Assembly: GCA_035771165.1 (NCBI GenBank)
Contig: JAWNZC010000001.1
Location: 4,532,501 to 4,596,500 of the forward strand
Origin: Paragorgia papillata
Taxonomy: Eukaryota > Cnidaria > Anthozoa > Scleralcyonacea > Coralliidae
Reading direction: 5' to 3'
Length of the DNA stretch: 64,000 nt
The notes under the pieces are model-generated. The model worked only from the letters and a program-made list of their open reading frames with translations, made no database searches and had not been told where the DNA came from. Shown one piece after another: positions 24,346-34,994 of this stretch. The position numbers and the translations under genes were made by a program. The first letter of the stretch is position 1. The number at the start of each line of letters is the position of its first letter.

Positions 24346-24483
24346 ATCCACAAGGGTAAGTATAGTGACTGCCGATGTTAAGTCGCTACTCGCGCCATTT
24401 ACTCGCGAGGCGCGCCAATTAGATTATCTCGAGATTGAGAAGTCTCAATATAATCGAAAGTTCGTATTATATGACACGTACTC

Positions 24484-24679
24484 AATCTCGTTCCCGGAGC
24501 CCACGTTCCCCACCCGGGAAACGAGAGACTCTGGGATAATCCGTTTCACATCGATATTTCATTGGCTGATGAACATGATTACTCTTCTTCCGGATCACAA
24601 GAATCCTGTGATGGCGTGAACGGATTATCCCAGAGTCTCTCGTTTCCCGGGTGGGAACGTGGGCTCTGGGAACGAGATT
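24484..24679. mobile_element. MITE, AATCTCGTTCCC ends (copy 1 of 3)
   Basis: Ends AATCTCGTTCCC and GGGAACGAGATT. Inner inverted arms: GAGACTCTGGGATAATCC and GGATTATCCCAGAGTCTC. Other copies are at 36146-36362 and 54346-54937. Confidence 0.88.
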
Positions 24680-25164
24680 GACACCTACTATGAAGAACAT
24701 ATAAGGCGATATAGCCATATATGGCATGGGCGCTCTCGTGTATTTGGGTCCTTCTCATGTGTGGCACTGCCCAGAAGACAATGACCTTGCGTTAACTTCA
24801 CTTGGGTGGGAAGCGACTAAAAGATTAAAAAGGTAAGTACATTTGATTAGGTATGTATGTATGTAAGTAAACTTTATGTAATCGCGAAATATACTCAGGG
24901 GAATTAGGAGTTACGAGTACGTTATTGGAGAATACGAGTACTTTATTGCATGGCTCTGTCAGAGTGTGGTCGCAGTGAATGCTACATTTGTCTTTATCAT
25001 CCTCGGTGGTAAAAAGAGTAGGAAGTCGATGCACTTCTGACTAAGGCTACGTCCACACGTATACGTTTTCGTAGCGTTTTCATATTGTTTCAGGTAAGTA
25101 GACCATTGTTTTCTATTCCCTTGAGGACGGAGAACAATATGGAAACGCTACGAAAACGTATACG

Positions 25165-26475
25165 CAGCGGCGTAGCTAGGAATTTCCTCAGGGGGGGAGA
25201 GCATTGAAAATTTCCGACAAAAGGGCGTGGTCAAATGGGCGTGGCTATAATAGTACCGCATAATTAAAGACTGGCTTATATTCGATATCTAAATCGAGTG
25301 TCGACGGATAGAAAGTAGCCTGCGTAGCAAAGGAATAGGCAGAATTTCAAACTTTTAGTACATCTCCCAGTGCAAAATAATCTATTTTTTAATAACATAA
25401 GAATCGAGTTGGACAAAAATATTTACAAATCGTGCACACAAACATCGTTAAATTAAATCGTCATTGAAAAATCCTTCTTGTTTTTTCACTTAGAAATGGT
25501 TTTTGAAGTTCTCTAATGGAAATATCGGAAACACTTTCGCGATTAATAGAAATGCACGCCAGATTAGAGAGGCGATTTTCAGTCATTGTGCTGCGCAAAT
25601 AAGTCTTCACCCGCTTCAAACAGCTGAATGCTCTCTCGTCATGTGCTGATGAAACGGATAATGTAAGCGCAAGTTTCAGCAACGTCACAATATTTTCAAA
25701 TTGAGCTGAGAGGTTGTGTTTTTCCAAGAAAACCAAAAGGTCCTCTGCATCCCGCGGAACAGCTTCGCCATCTATAAAGTCCCAAGCATTCAGTAAAGCG
25801 TGTATGTTTTTGTATTCCATCAATACTATCGCCTCGGTGGAAAGGTCTTTCGAATAGAAGTTACACAAAGTTTGTACTTGCTGTAAACTCGATTCGGCAG
25901 GAACGTCTCCATGTTTGTCCATGAAGGTTGTAGGAGAGATACAATCAAAGGCCTTAAGAACGTCAACTGTAGTATCGTTGAAGCGTGTCTTAAGGTCCGC
26001 GATAATTGTATCTAGAACGACATTGTACACTTTAATTCTGAACTTCTCTTGAGCATCGATAGTCTGCTCTTCGTCTTGTGTCTCGTCGAAAAATCCTCTT
26101 CTTCTTCGTCGTCTTCTCGTTTCAAACTCTGCCTGTGAAAATGATCTGTTCGGCGTGTTCGCATTTTGCAATAGCATGTAACCGGACGTCGTGACCCGGC
26201 ACTTTGTCAGCAGTTTATAATAACTTAATAAGTATAAAGTGTTTGTTGACACTTCTCGTGCGTTTCCCTTGACTTTTCGCAACAAATACTATTTAGTTTA
26301 TTGAAAAAACCGAAAGTAAAAAGTTATTATTTGTAAAATACAATAACACGATTGTGCCAGTCGTTCTTCGACCATCCGATTTTCCGGCAAGCATCAAAAT
26401 TTTCCGACAAACAACACTCAGAAGTCCTGTGGGGGGGCGGTCGCCCCCCCTGCCCCCCCTCTAGCTACGCCACTG
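25165..26475 (-). mobile_element. hAT element (1,311 bp), target duplication CGTATACG
   Basis: Terminal repeats CAGCGGCGTAGCTAGG and the inverted CTAGCTACGCCACTG. The flanking octamer CGTATACG occurs at 25157-25164 and 26476-26483. Internal minus-strand coding is given separately. The insertion site is the palindromic octamer inside the terminal repeat of an older MITE. Confidence 0.95.
25461..26285 (-). pseudogene. hAT transposase C-terminal part (ZMYM-like), truncated
   Basis: About 270 open residues. Toward the end, LALTLSVSSAHDERAFSCLK followed by RLSNLACISIN is the hAT C-terminal dimerisation region seen in ZMYM-like hAT proteins. The upstream part is helical and charged (FFDETQDEEQTIDAQEKFRI). 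The BED/TTF zinc finger and most of the catalytic DDE domain are missing, so the copy cannot be autonomous. The frame begins without an ATG-proximal domain, which points to an internally deleted derivative and not a host gene. Confidence 0.85.
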
Positions 26476-26539
26476 CGTATACGTGTGGACGTAGCCTAAA
26501 ATACAGCGGTGATTATGGAGGGTCGTGGTGTTAGAGATT

Positions 26540-26915
26540 AGGGACTTTAAGATGCTAGGACGACGACGGCGGTTAAAAAGCAAGATAAGTTTTACAATTT
26601 AAAGAAGTCACGGTTAACTAACTATTATATTTGGTATTTGAAGCTAGTTTGGTGACTTCCAAAACGCCCCAGTACTGCTAAAATGATTGTGGTGTCCGTA
26701 TTGAAGTCAATCTCAAGCAACAGTTCTCATCTTTTGGCCGTTGAAGTCGTCCTGAAGACGTGAAAATGCTCGAAGTGGCGTTGTAGAAAGAACGAGGACG
26801 GTGTTGAGATTACTCTTGGGACTAAAAATTATTCATTTTCTTTGTTTTGAAAAAATAATTCTTTTGTTTAGAGGACGTCGTCGTTGAGGTTGACGTCGTA
26901 GATCTTAAAGTCCCT
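26540..26915. mobile_element. MITE with AGGGACTTTAAG ends
   Basis: Ends AGGGACTTTAAGAT and ATCTTAAAGTCCCT are inverted, with inner GACGACGACGG blocks. It is the same family as the element nested at 54421-54792. Confidence 0.8.
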
Positions 26916-27052
26916 ATAAACGTCCAAATGCAATGCTGAATCAAGAAGCTGTTCTTGGCGAAAGGTTGAACGCGCTTAAGAGTTCTGTTTCAGCTTATCG
27001 AGGGCAGTTAACACGATTCTATCGAGATTTTGAAGTGGAACAACAGATGGTT

Positions 27053-27690
27053 GCACATGGTGGAAAATGCGGAGTGCGGAGTGTGTCACGGAAAGAAACG
27101 CCGACTACTAAAACTTCTCATTGTAATAAGATAATAATAACAAAATTCAAAGGACTGATCGTTTGATTTTCAAATTTTGCACTACCAACGCTTATCGCGC
27201 AGCTTGTAGTTGTTATTACGTGTCCTATTTCAAACAACAAAGTCTTTGTGTTAAGTGAAAAATCGTGTCTAAACCAAGCCAATATCATGCGTATAGTCGT
27301 GTCTGGTTGTTTGTTACCTTGCTTAGTTTATTCATGCATAAATTATTTTTGATGTGCCGCGGTCAATATATAGGTTATTGACCTTGCATATTAAATGACC
27401 TACTATATCGCTTTAAAACTAGAATACCATTTTTTTGGTAAATAACGACAAATATCGTCTGTGTCATGAATAAACTAAGTCGGTTAGTGACCGAAACCGA
27501 GGTCACTACGCTGGTTATTACCCTCGGGCCTGCGGCCCTCGGGGTTAATAACCAGCGTAGTGACCTCGGTTTCGGTCACTAACCTATACTTAACGTATGA
27601 TAACGTACCACGTTCATCGTAAAAAAGCATGGAAAACGTAGCGCGTGCCGACCTGACTCCGCATTTTCCACCACAGTGGAAAATGCGGAG
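27053..27690. mobile_element. Foldback element (copy 2), also interrupted
   Basis: Begins with GGTGGAAAATGCGGAGTGCG and ends with CTGACTCCGCATTTTCCACC. It shares TCGTGTCTGGTTGTT, GTACCACGTTCATCG and CGTGCCGACCTGACTCCGC blocks with copy 1. Between CCTTGCTTA and CTTAACGTAT lies an insert at about 27327-27590 that copy 1 lacks at that point. Confidence 0.75.
27483..27583. repeat. Near-perfect 101-bp hairpin
   Basis: The arm GTTAGTGACCGAAACCGAGG is followed by TCACTACGCTGGTTATTA, and its inverted copy lies at 27540-27583. The tip is CTCGGGCCTGCGGCCCTCG. It lies inside the insert that interrupts foldback copy 2. Confidence 0.9.
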
Positions 27691-27910
27691 TGACAGTGTG
27701 ATAAACATCCAATCATTGGTCATTGAATCTATATTATAATTGACTCAATCCGTCATTCAATCATTGAACCATTCGATCATTGAATTATAGCAACAGGCCG
27801 AAGGCTTAGCAAATAAATATTTTACGTGGTGTTTCCACAAAATTTATCTGTATTACATTATCGCCATGAAAACTTTCAAATAATTAAAAATTATATTCTT
27901 TTGCAGGGAT

Positions 27911-29912
27911 ATGAAGGGGGTTACTGTCGTTCTATCGTTTCTTCTTTTCTGCGCTACTTTCTCTTGCAAGGCAGAATCGGAATCTTGTTTCGCTTCGATT
28001 TGCGAGTTTACTTTGTTAATAACCGAGAGTCGCTCGATGACATTCACAACTAAAGATGGCAAGACGGCCTACGACGTCAAACTGGGAGACCATGGGACAC
28101 TCGAGTTAGCAGCAAACCGTTTTAATTTCCAAGTGCCAAACATTTCGCTCACTCCAGAAATGGTGCACAGCGCAGATGGCAGTGAACAAAGAAACATAAT
28201 TCTCATCAATGGCCAGTTCCCAGGACCAACGTTAGAAGTTATAGAAGGCGCAGAAGTGGCCGTAAAAGTAATGAACGAACTCGTGAAAGAAGGGCTGACG
28301 ATCCACTGGCACGGCATTCATATGCGCAACAATGTTTGGATGGATGGAGTTCCTTATGTGACGCAATGTCCGATACTTCCCCGTCAAAGCTTTACATATC
28401 GGTTCATTGCTGATCCACCAGGAACACACTGGTATCACTCGCATAACGATCTTCAAAGGATAGACGGGCTATTTGGAGCAATAATTGTTCACAGATCGAA
28501 AGAAAATGGCCTGATGCCTTACTTCTCTATTGTGATATGTGATAAATGACTGGTTTCCAGTGCCTTCCACGGAAATCCTGTTACTTGATCCCTTTAAGAG
28601 CACAAATGTTGGGACTGCAAAAACACTTTTTAATCCAAAGGTTTTAAAAGGTTCTTCCTTCGACGGGGTGAAGGTTAGCTCAATGGAGTATTGCTCTGGT
28701 CTTATAAATGGTCGTGGTCGAAAGGAAAATAACAGCGCTCCTCTGACAGTTTTCACTGCCAGCCAAGGGAAAAAGCACCGAGTGCACATTGTTTCGGCTT
28801 CGGGAGAGTTTGCGTACCGAGTATCGATCGACGAGCACGAGTTGACGGTCATCGAGAGTGACGGACATCCGGTTGAACCCAGGAATTTTGAATCGGTCAT
28901 CGTTTTTCCTGGGGAAACGTACGTGGTCGAGTTCGAAGCAAATCAGAATCCAGCAAAATATTGGATTCGAGGAACATCTCTCCGAACTGGGCGTGGCTAC
29001 GAAAACCCTCTGCCTGACGGAGTCGTTTGGGATGTGAAGGCAATTTTACACTACGAAGGAACAAACGATAATATAGGCGACCCAAAAAGTCGAAAGAAAA
29101 ACTGCACATCTCAAAGTGGTTGCAAAATTCTAAACTGCGCATGGCCGGCCTATCGCCAAGATTATTTTCCCAACATGCAATGCGTTGGTGTCTCGGAGCT
29201 TCGATTGGACAGTATTCGGTATGATGGTTACGAAGGAGAAATGTCAGGCGATGACGAAAATGTCGACGTGGAACTCTTTATGAACTTGGCGTTTCCCATC
29301 GGATCTTCAATAAGCAATCGGAGAATGATGATGCCCAGGGCACCGCTTTTCCAAGATCCTTCCACGTGGGGTCTGGTGTCTTGCACGAGCGTTTGCGAGA
29401 AAAACGGATGCCGCTGCTCCAACATAGTAAACCTTCCCGCCAATAAGACGGTACAACTGGTTTTGATGTCTGATATATTCGGAGGTCTTCAGGTAGGGAC
29501 AGACTTCGGAAGCAATGGAAAGGCTCACCACCCGATGCATCTTCATGGACATAGTTTTCGTGTGCTAAAAACCGGTTACCCCGTTGTAGATAACATCACT
29601 GGAAAAATACTCAGTGGAAATAAAGACATCGCCTGTGACTGGCGCAAAGATAAGATTTGTAGCCACCCTTACTGGAGCTTGGGAAGTGCCCCTGGTTTAA
29701 ATAGTGACAATCCGCCTCTCAAGGACACTGTGGTAGTACCGGCAATGGGTTATACTGTTGTTCGATTTCAAACAAACAACCCTGGCTATTGGCTATTCCA
29801 CTGTCACATAATGTTGCACCATTTTGAAGGAATGTCGTTAGTTTTCAACGTTTCCCACGACCATCATGCACCAGTGCCTCGAAGATTTCCCTTGCCAAAA
29901 CTTCGAAATTAG
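27911..29912 (+). pseudogene. Laccase-type multicopper oxidase, secreted, with one frameshift
   Basis: Laccases oxidise phenols or metal ions and pass electrons to O2 at a trinuclear copper site. The first frame starts at ATG 27911, with a signal peptide (MKGVTVVLSFLLFCATFSCKA), then HWHG (residues 132-135) and GTHWYHSH (171-178). It runs into a stop at 28547-28549. A second frame, open from 28539, continues the family sequence (NDWFPVPSTEILLLDPF) through HPMHLHGHSF (about 29532) and HCHIMLHHFEGM (about 29801), so every copper-ligand cluster is present. Removing one A from the AAA at 28544-28546 would rejoin the frames. The coding region is otherwise one exon; TTCTTTTGCAG just before the ATG suggests a 5'-UTR intron. 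AATAAA lies at 30162. Either a recent pseudogene, an allele or an assembly error. Confidence 0.9.
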
Positions 29913-30161
29913 CCACGATGAGTTCAGAAAGAATTTGGCCACCATTCCCCGAAGGCGGCCGCTTAATAGAGGTTCGACTGTATTTACTATGTCATGTCTT
30001 CTGTATATACTATTTGTCAACATTAGTATGCAGTTATTGGGCTTACTGTCTTAAATCTTAATTATACTTATTTTAGAATAATTCAATATATAAATGTGAA
30101 TGGTTCAAGTAAATGTTATGCACTTTCGGTACTTTTGAGATATTGGGCTTTTTAAAGTGCA

Positions 30162-30167
30162 AATAAA
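30162..30167 (+). terminator. Candidate polyadenylation signal for the laccase gene
   Basis: AATAAA about 250 bases after the stop codon at 29910-29912, in AT-rich 3' sequence. Confidence 0.5.
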
Positions 30168-32230
30168 CCCAATTTTTTTATCATCTGAATACGTTCTACA
30201 TAGATAGAGCAAACAGTTGTTCAGTGAAATCTTATTTTGATTGGAGATATTCTTCAATGTTTTTTGGCGATTCGCATTTCTAGTATGGTAATGAGATGAC
30301 GTCTATGTAGGCATTTGGCTTTCTTTCTTTTTTTGGTAAGATAAACTACCTGAGAATTTTTGTGGAAAAACTCATACAATATGGAACATGTTGTTCAAAC
30401 ACACCATTAATGATATAATTGGGTCATGTCTCTCCTGCAAATAGATATTGTATAGATAATGATAGTTTTGACGTCTCTCATTACCATTTTGAAAACAAAA
30501 ATCTCTATTAAAGCAATAAAGGTTGCTCCAATTAAAAAAATAGGCACGCCTCTACTGCGTTTAATGCCTATAGCTACTATGGTAGAAACAATGATGCAAC
30601 TGTGTACTTGTAACAACTTTGTATTCATAGCTGAACAAGATTCTTGACAAAATTGATGGAATTGTATAGTTGTAACAACCTTGTATTCAGATCTAGAGCT
30701 GCACAAGATTTTTGACAAAATTGTCTACTGTATGCTCACAGGCCATGCTGTGTTTTAACTTTGATAAAGAACTCAGTCAACTCAGATTCTCAGAGTAAAG
30801 CCAGCAAGGCACAGAAGGCTAAGTGCTAACAACTCTACTCATATTGTCCTCAGTGGTGAGAGGCAGTGCACTAATAGCTTGACTATTAAAGCTATGGTAT
30901 TAAAAGCTGTAGTCATAAAGTATGGTAGTAAAGCTTTAAGTAGGTCAATCAAATTAACATAACTATATAACAAATCACAAAATTTTACTTAATTGACTAA
31001 TTTAATACAGTATTTAAATATTTTCGTTACAAAAATTTGTCAAACAATAATGCAATCTACTGCAGTAGTTAGAAGGTAAAGAAAATCGCTTGAGATACCA
31101 AGCATCTCGAGTATTACTGCTGTAAAATTTAATAGTGAATGAAAAAGATGTCCAGCAAATTATGTCATCAAAATTATAAGAGCAACCATACATTAATTAT
31201 TCTTCAAGACATATGCATACATGCAGAAAAAGGTACAATAAATGTTTGCACATTCATAACACAGATTTTGCATGACATTGACAGCTGCATACAATTTTAC
31301 TCCATTAATACTGTATATAGACTTGCCAGTTACTGACATTTGACTATTTGTCATCTATTATTTATTAGCATATTTCGCTCGTGGACTACCATAGGTTTTG
31401 GGCATTGTTGCTTGACCATGAAGCTAACTTTGTTTTCTTAGAAGGTCATCCCTTTCTATTTGGCAACGACTACTAAATTTGTAAAAACTTCCTCTTGTTG
31501 AATATCCCGCTCCTTGTCAAATATCTCGCTCCATGCGACCATGCTGTCAACAATGACTTATGAAATACTTGGTGTACAGTAGTTATTTTGGCTTTGGTAG
31601 TCTGTCGTGAGTCAATCGTTTTATTCTATGTTTTGATTGGCTCCGAAGGCATTCTTTTGTTAACTTACCTTACATTACATTACACCAGATTACACGGACG
31701 ACAGCAATGTATCTACTCGCGCATGCGCAGTAGATACAAAATATTTCGTTGTTCAACTATTTGCCAAAGGCAGAACGTATTTAGATGATAAAAAATTTGG
31801 GGTTATATGCACTTTAAAGGTGACGTCATGTAATTTGTGGTAAAAAAAGTAAAAAAGTCATTTTCCATATACTGTGCATAACGTTCCATTTTTACTTGAA
31901 CCAGTCATAAATATAGATTACAGAATAAGGCAATAACAAACAAACAAACAAACAAACAAACAAACTCACGGAAGTTGTTTAGTACAGAATTGTTAGCTGA
32001 ACAATGCATGAACGTAAAAACGTTATATTGTTATGATGAATGAGCAACATTGTTGGACCACTGGTCAATGGCAATCAGTTGGCAACAACGATGCAAGTCC
32101 ATTTAGTGGTTCATTCTTGTTGGCCAGGTTTGTTGGCGTTGTTTCAACAATATTATTGCTCAGCAATGATATAGATTATAGCTCATGATTGGCATTGCCA
32201 TTGGTTGCCCATGACAAGAGAAGAACGTTG
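30168..32230. other. AT-rich intergenic stretch without a recognised gene
   Basis: No supported coding region. There is an imperfect direct repeat of about 60 bp (TTGTAACAACTTTGTATTCA, at about 30608 and 30671), a short (CAAA)n run at 31938-31966 and a TTACATTACA run at 31670. Confidence 0.6.
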
Positions 32231-32254
32231 TATTATCGTGAAAAATTTGTTTAT

Positions 32255-32880
32255 TGTACTACAGGGAATGCCATATTAATTGACAATCATGCCATCCACT
32301 ATATTTCTTGGATTATATATCAACGAACACCTCGATTGGAAACCTCATATTAACCATGTATCGATGAAAATTGCAAAATCCATTGGGTTTATAAATAAAG
32401 TTAAAGATTTTATATCGGTTCATGCTCGCCGTCAATTATATTGCACACTACTGCCCTACTTGCAATATTGTAATATTGTTTGGGGTAATGTTATACTATA
32501 CGTACGTATAATAGCTAATGCTGGCTTAACAGATCATACCAGACCTATTTTCCTTAAACTAAAGTAACAAAATATCTATAACATATTAAATAGGTATCAA
32601 AAAGGCTGTTTTGTGTATAAATGCTATAACATCAAGCGCATTTATTGCCATCAATCTTTCAAGATTATTTTATAATAAACAGAGATATACAAAGTTACAA
32701 CACCCGAAGCGCCGACAAAATCTGTCATCAAAGCAAGAATGACTACCAGATTACTTACAGGCTAAAACATAGTGGTACATCCCTATGGAACTCACTAGAC
32801 TCAGAAATAACAAACTCGAGGTCATTTACTGTTTTTCGATATAAACTAAAATAATTTATCTTCAGTGAAGAGATAGACTA
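32255..32880 (+). pseudogene. Non-LTR retrotransposon reverse transcriptase 3' fragment
   Basis: Plus-strand pieces read IFLGLYINEHLDWKPHINHV, then KIAKSIGFINKVKDF and LYCTLLPYLQYCNIVWGN. A second frame gives DIQSYNTRSADKICH and LKHSGTSLWNSLDSEITNS. This order is typical of the end of CR1/Jockey/RTE-type ORF2. The catalytic part is missing and the frame is broken, so it is a 5'-truncated dead copy. Confidence 0.85.
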
Positions 32881-33034
32881 ATTTTGATTTGTTTAAATTG
32901 CTATTAATGCTAATTTACTTTGCAGAGCTAAATTTTCTCGGAATTGACAGTATGAAGCAGAACTTTTCTCCCTATGTTAATATCTTTTATAAAAAAAAAA
33001 CTTTATTTAATCTCTTCTGTGTTACTATATTTAA

Positions 33035-33521
33035 AGTGCCTATATCATGGTTGGGGATTTTACATATTTAGGATATTTGGAACTTTCTGAGAAGATTTCT
33101 AAAATTTCATCTTTATGGACTTTTTTGCTGTTAAAGTTGACGGAAATGACGTCAAAAGAGGAATTTTCTTTTTTCTGTGTTAAAAGTGTCTTTAAAGTGC
33201 CTATATTATGGTTGGGGATTTTACATATTTAGGATATTTGGAACCTTCTGAGAAGATTGTAATATATCTTCCTTTTCTAAAATTTCATCTTTATGGACTT
33301 TTTTGCTGTGAAAGTTGACGGAAGTGACGTCAAAAGAGGAATTTGTCTATATAAAAACCACTTTACAGATTCCTCCTTTGACGTCACTATCACCGTCAAC
33401 TTTCACAGCGAAAAAGTCCATGGAGATGAAATTTTAGAAAAGGAAGATATATTACAAATCTTCTCAGAACGTTCCAAACATCCCAAATATGTAAAATCCC
33501 CAACCATGATATATAGGCACT
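33035..33521. mobile_element. TTAA-flanked palindromic MITE with an internal duplication
   Basis: TTAA at 33031-33034 and 33522-33525. Ends AAGTGCCTATATCATGGTTG and the inverted CAACCATGATATATAGGCAC. The left-end sequence is repeated at about 33190, so the left arm is partly duplicated. Confidence 0.82.
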
Positions 33522-34447
33522 TTAATCTCTAACAAATGAACCTGTCTTGTAAAACAAATCTTTAGTATGGAAAATAAATTGTATTGTATTCTGTGGTAAT
33601 GTTTCGAAATGGCAATCATTACGTCATCCCATCAGGCATTGCGCGGCTGATGCGTGCTAAACGCTAATCTTCATGTTTTCTTTCTTCGCTTTCCTGAATC
33701 CTGATGTCTGATCAAGTTGTTTGAAGTCAAGTGTTCTTTTTGGACGTGTTCAGTGTGTTCACAGACATTATGAGACATATCTTGATCTTATATAGGCTTA
33801 CAATCGCTGATTAAACATGATCGTGCTGTGTTGATATTTAACACCCGAAGGGACTCGACATATGAACGCTGTGTGGAATCGTGTTTTGTGTATTGCGAAT
33901 TGTTTTCTATCGGAGAATTAGATTGTGTTTCGACTATTTTCAATGATGTTTAGATTTTATAGATTTTAGCACTGCATGCAATGTAATTGCAGCTGTGAGT
34001 TTGCAGTAGTCCAAGTGAACGCCTTTAAGTCACTGACTATATACCTTTAAACTCGTAAGAAGTTGTCGTTTTGTAAACAACACGCTTTCTCATTTGCCGG
34101 CAACATATAGTAAACATAATGTCTTCAATAATCAATACAACATAAACATTTCCCTACCGTTTAGCTCCCTTTAGTTCGTTCCCGACATTTCCACCATAAA
34201 GTACTTGTCCATTACATTCACATTCCCTAGTTCTTCAAGAATTTACACAGCTAAAAAAACATTAAACACTAAACAGTTCAGTAAAAGGTTAAATAAAAAG
34301 CAAAGTACTTTTGTGAATGTTTGCCGAAGATACAGTGGACTTTTGGCGCGAAAATTATTAGCCAATCAGAACGCTGATGTCGGATATATTTTTCTAGTAC
34401 CTGGACTGGGTTCGAAAGAATCCTTTTCCAACTGATTTCTTCAGTAT

Positions 34448-34690
34448 AGACAAAGCAAAAGTACTACTTATTCCGAAAAACGCGTACATAATCAAATTGA
34501 ACACTAGTAAATTTTCGACTTTAACTAAGTTATCATTAGACAAAGTGATAATCATAAAAAATATATAATTTTTTTTTATTTATTATTTAGTCTGATGATG
34601 ACTTAGCTAAGAGTCGAAAATATACTATTAAAGTTGTGTTTGATTACTAAAATATATACACGTTATTCGGAATAACTTTTGCTTTGTTTA
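34448..34690. mobile_element. Palindromic MITE with GTCGAAAAT-type arms
   Basis: GACAAAGCAAAAGTACTACTTATTCCG is inverted at 34666-34690. The inner TTTTCGACTTTAACTAAGT and ACTTAGCTAAGAGTCGAAAA also pair. Confidence 0.65.
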
Positions 34691-34994
34691 GATTAGAAAA
34701 CTTGTCCAACTTAATATTTTTATACTTATTTGTGTCTTTTGACACAATTTTTTTCAAAAACTGACTAAATAAATTGTTATCAAATTATTCCCTTTAATTT
34801 GGTAAACGTTTGAAATTAAAATAGAAAATATTAGAAATTAGAATTAAAATAAGAAAGAAAATAAGACTTACCCTCCCCACCCTCGGTACGTTCGAATGTT
34901 TCAAATTTTCACAGGCCGCCATGTTTAATATAGGAAAGCAATTCTATTCATCCAAACTGTCCATTGAAAGGATACAAAATAAAACTTGAACGTC

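Larger units (their letters stand above)
25045..26496. mobile_element. Outer MITE (GGCTACGTCC ends, TAA flanks) interrupted by a hAT element
   Basis: Ends GGCTACGTCCACACGTATAC and the inverted copy at 26477-26496 are flanked by TAA (25042-25044, 26497-26499). Its inner arms GTTTTCGTAGCGTTTTC and GAAACGCTACGAAAAC are at 25065 and 25142. Without the insertion it would be about 130 bp, like the relative at 713-857. Confidence 0.85.

Noticed and set aside
25461..26285. Domesticated host gene of ZMYM type
   Set aside because: It lies exactly within hAT terminal repeats with a fresh 8-bp duplication and lacks the N-terminal domains; a deleted transposon is simpler.
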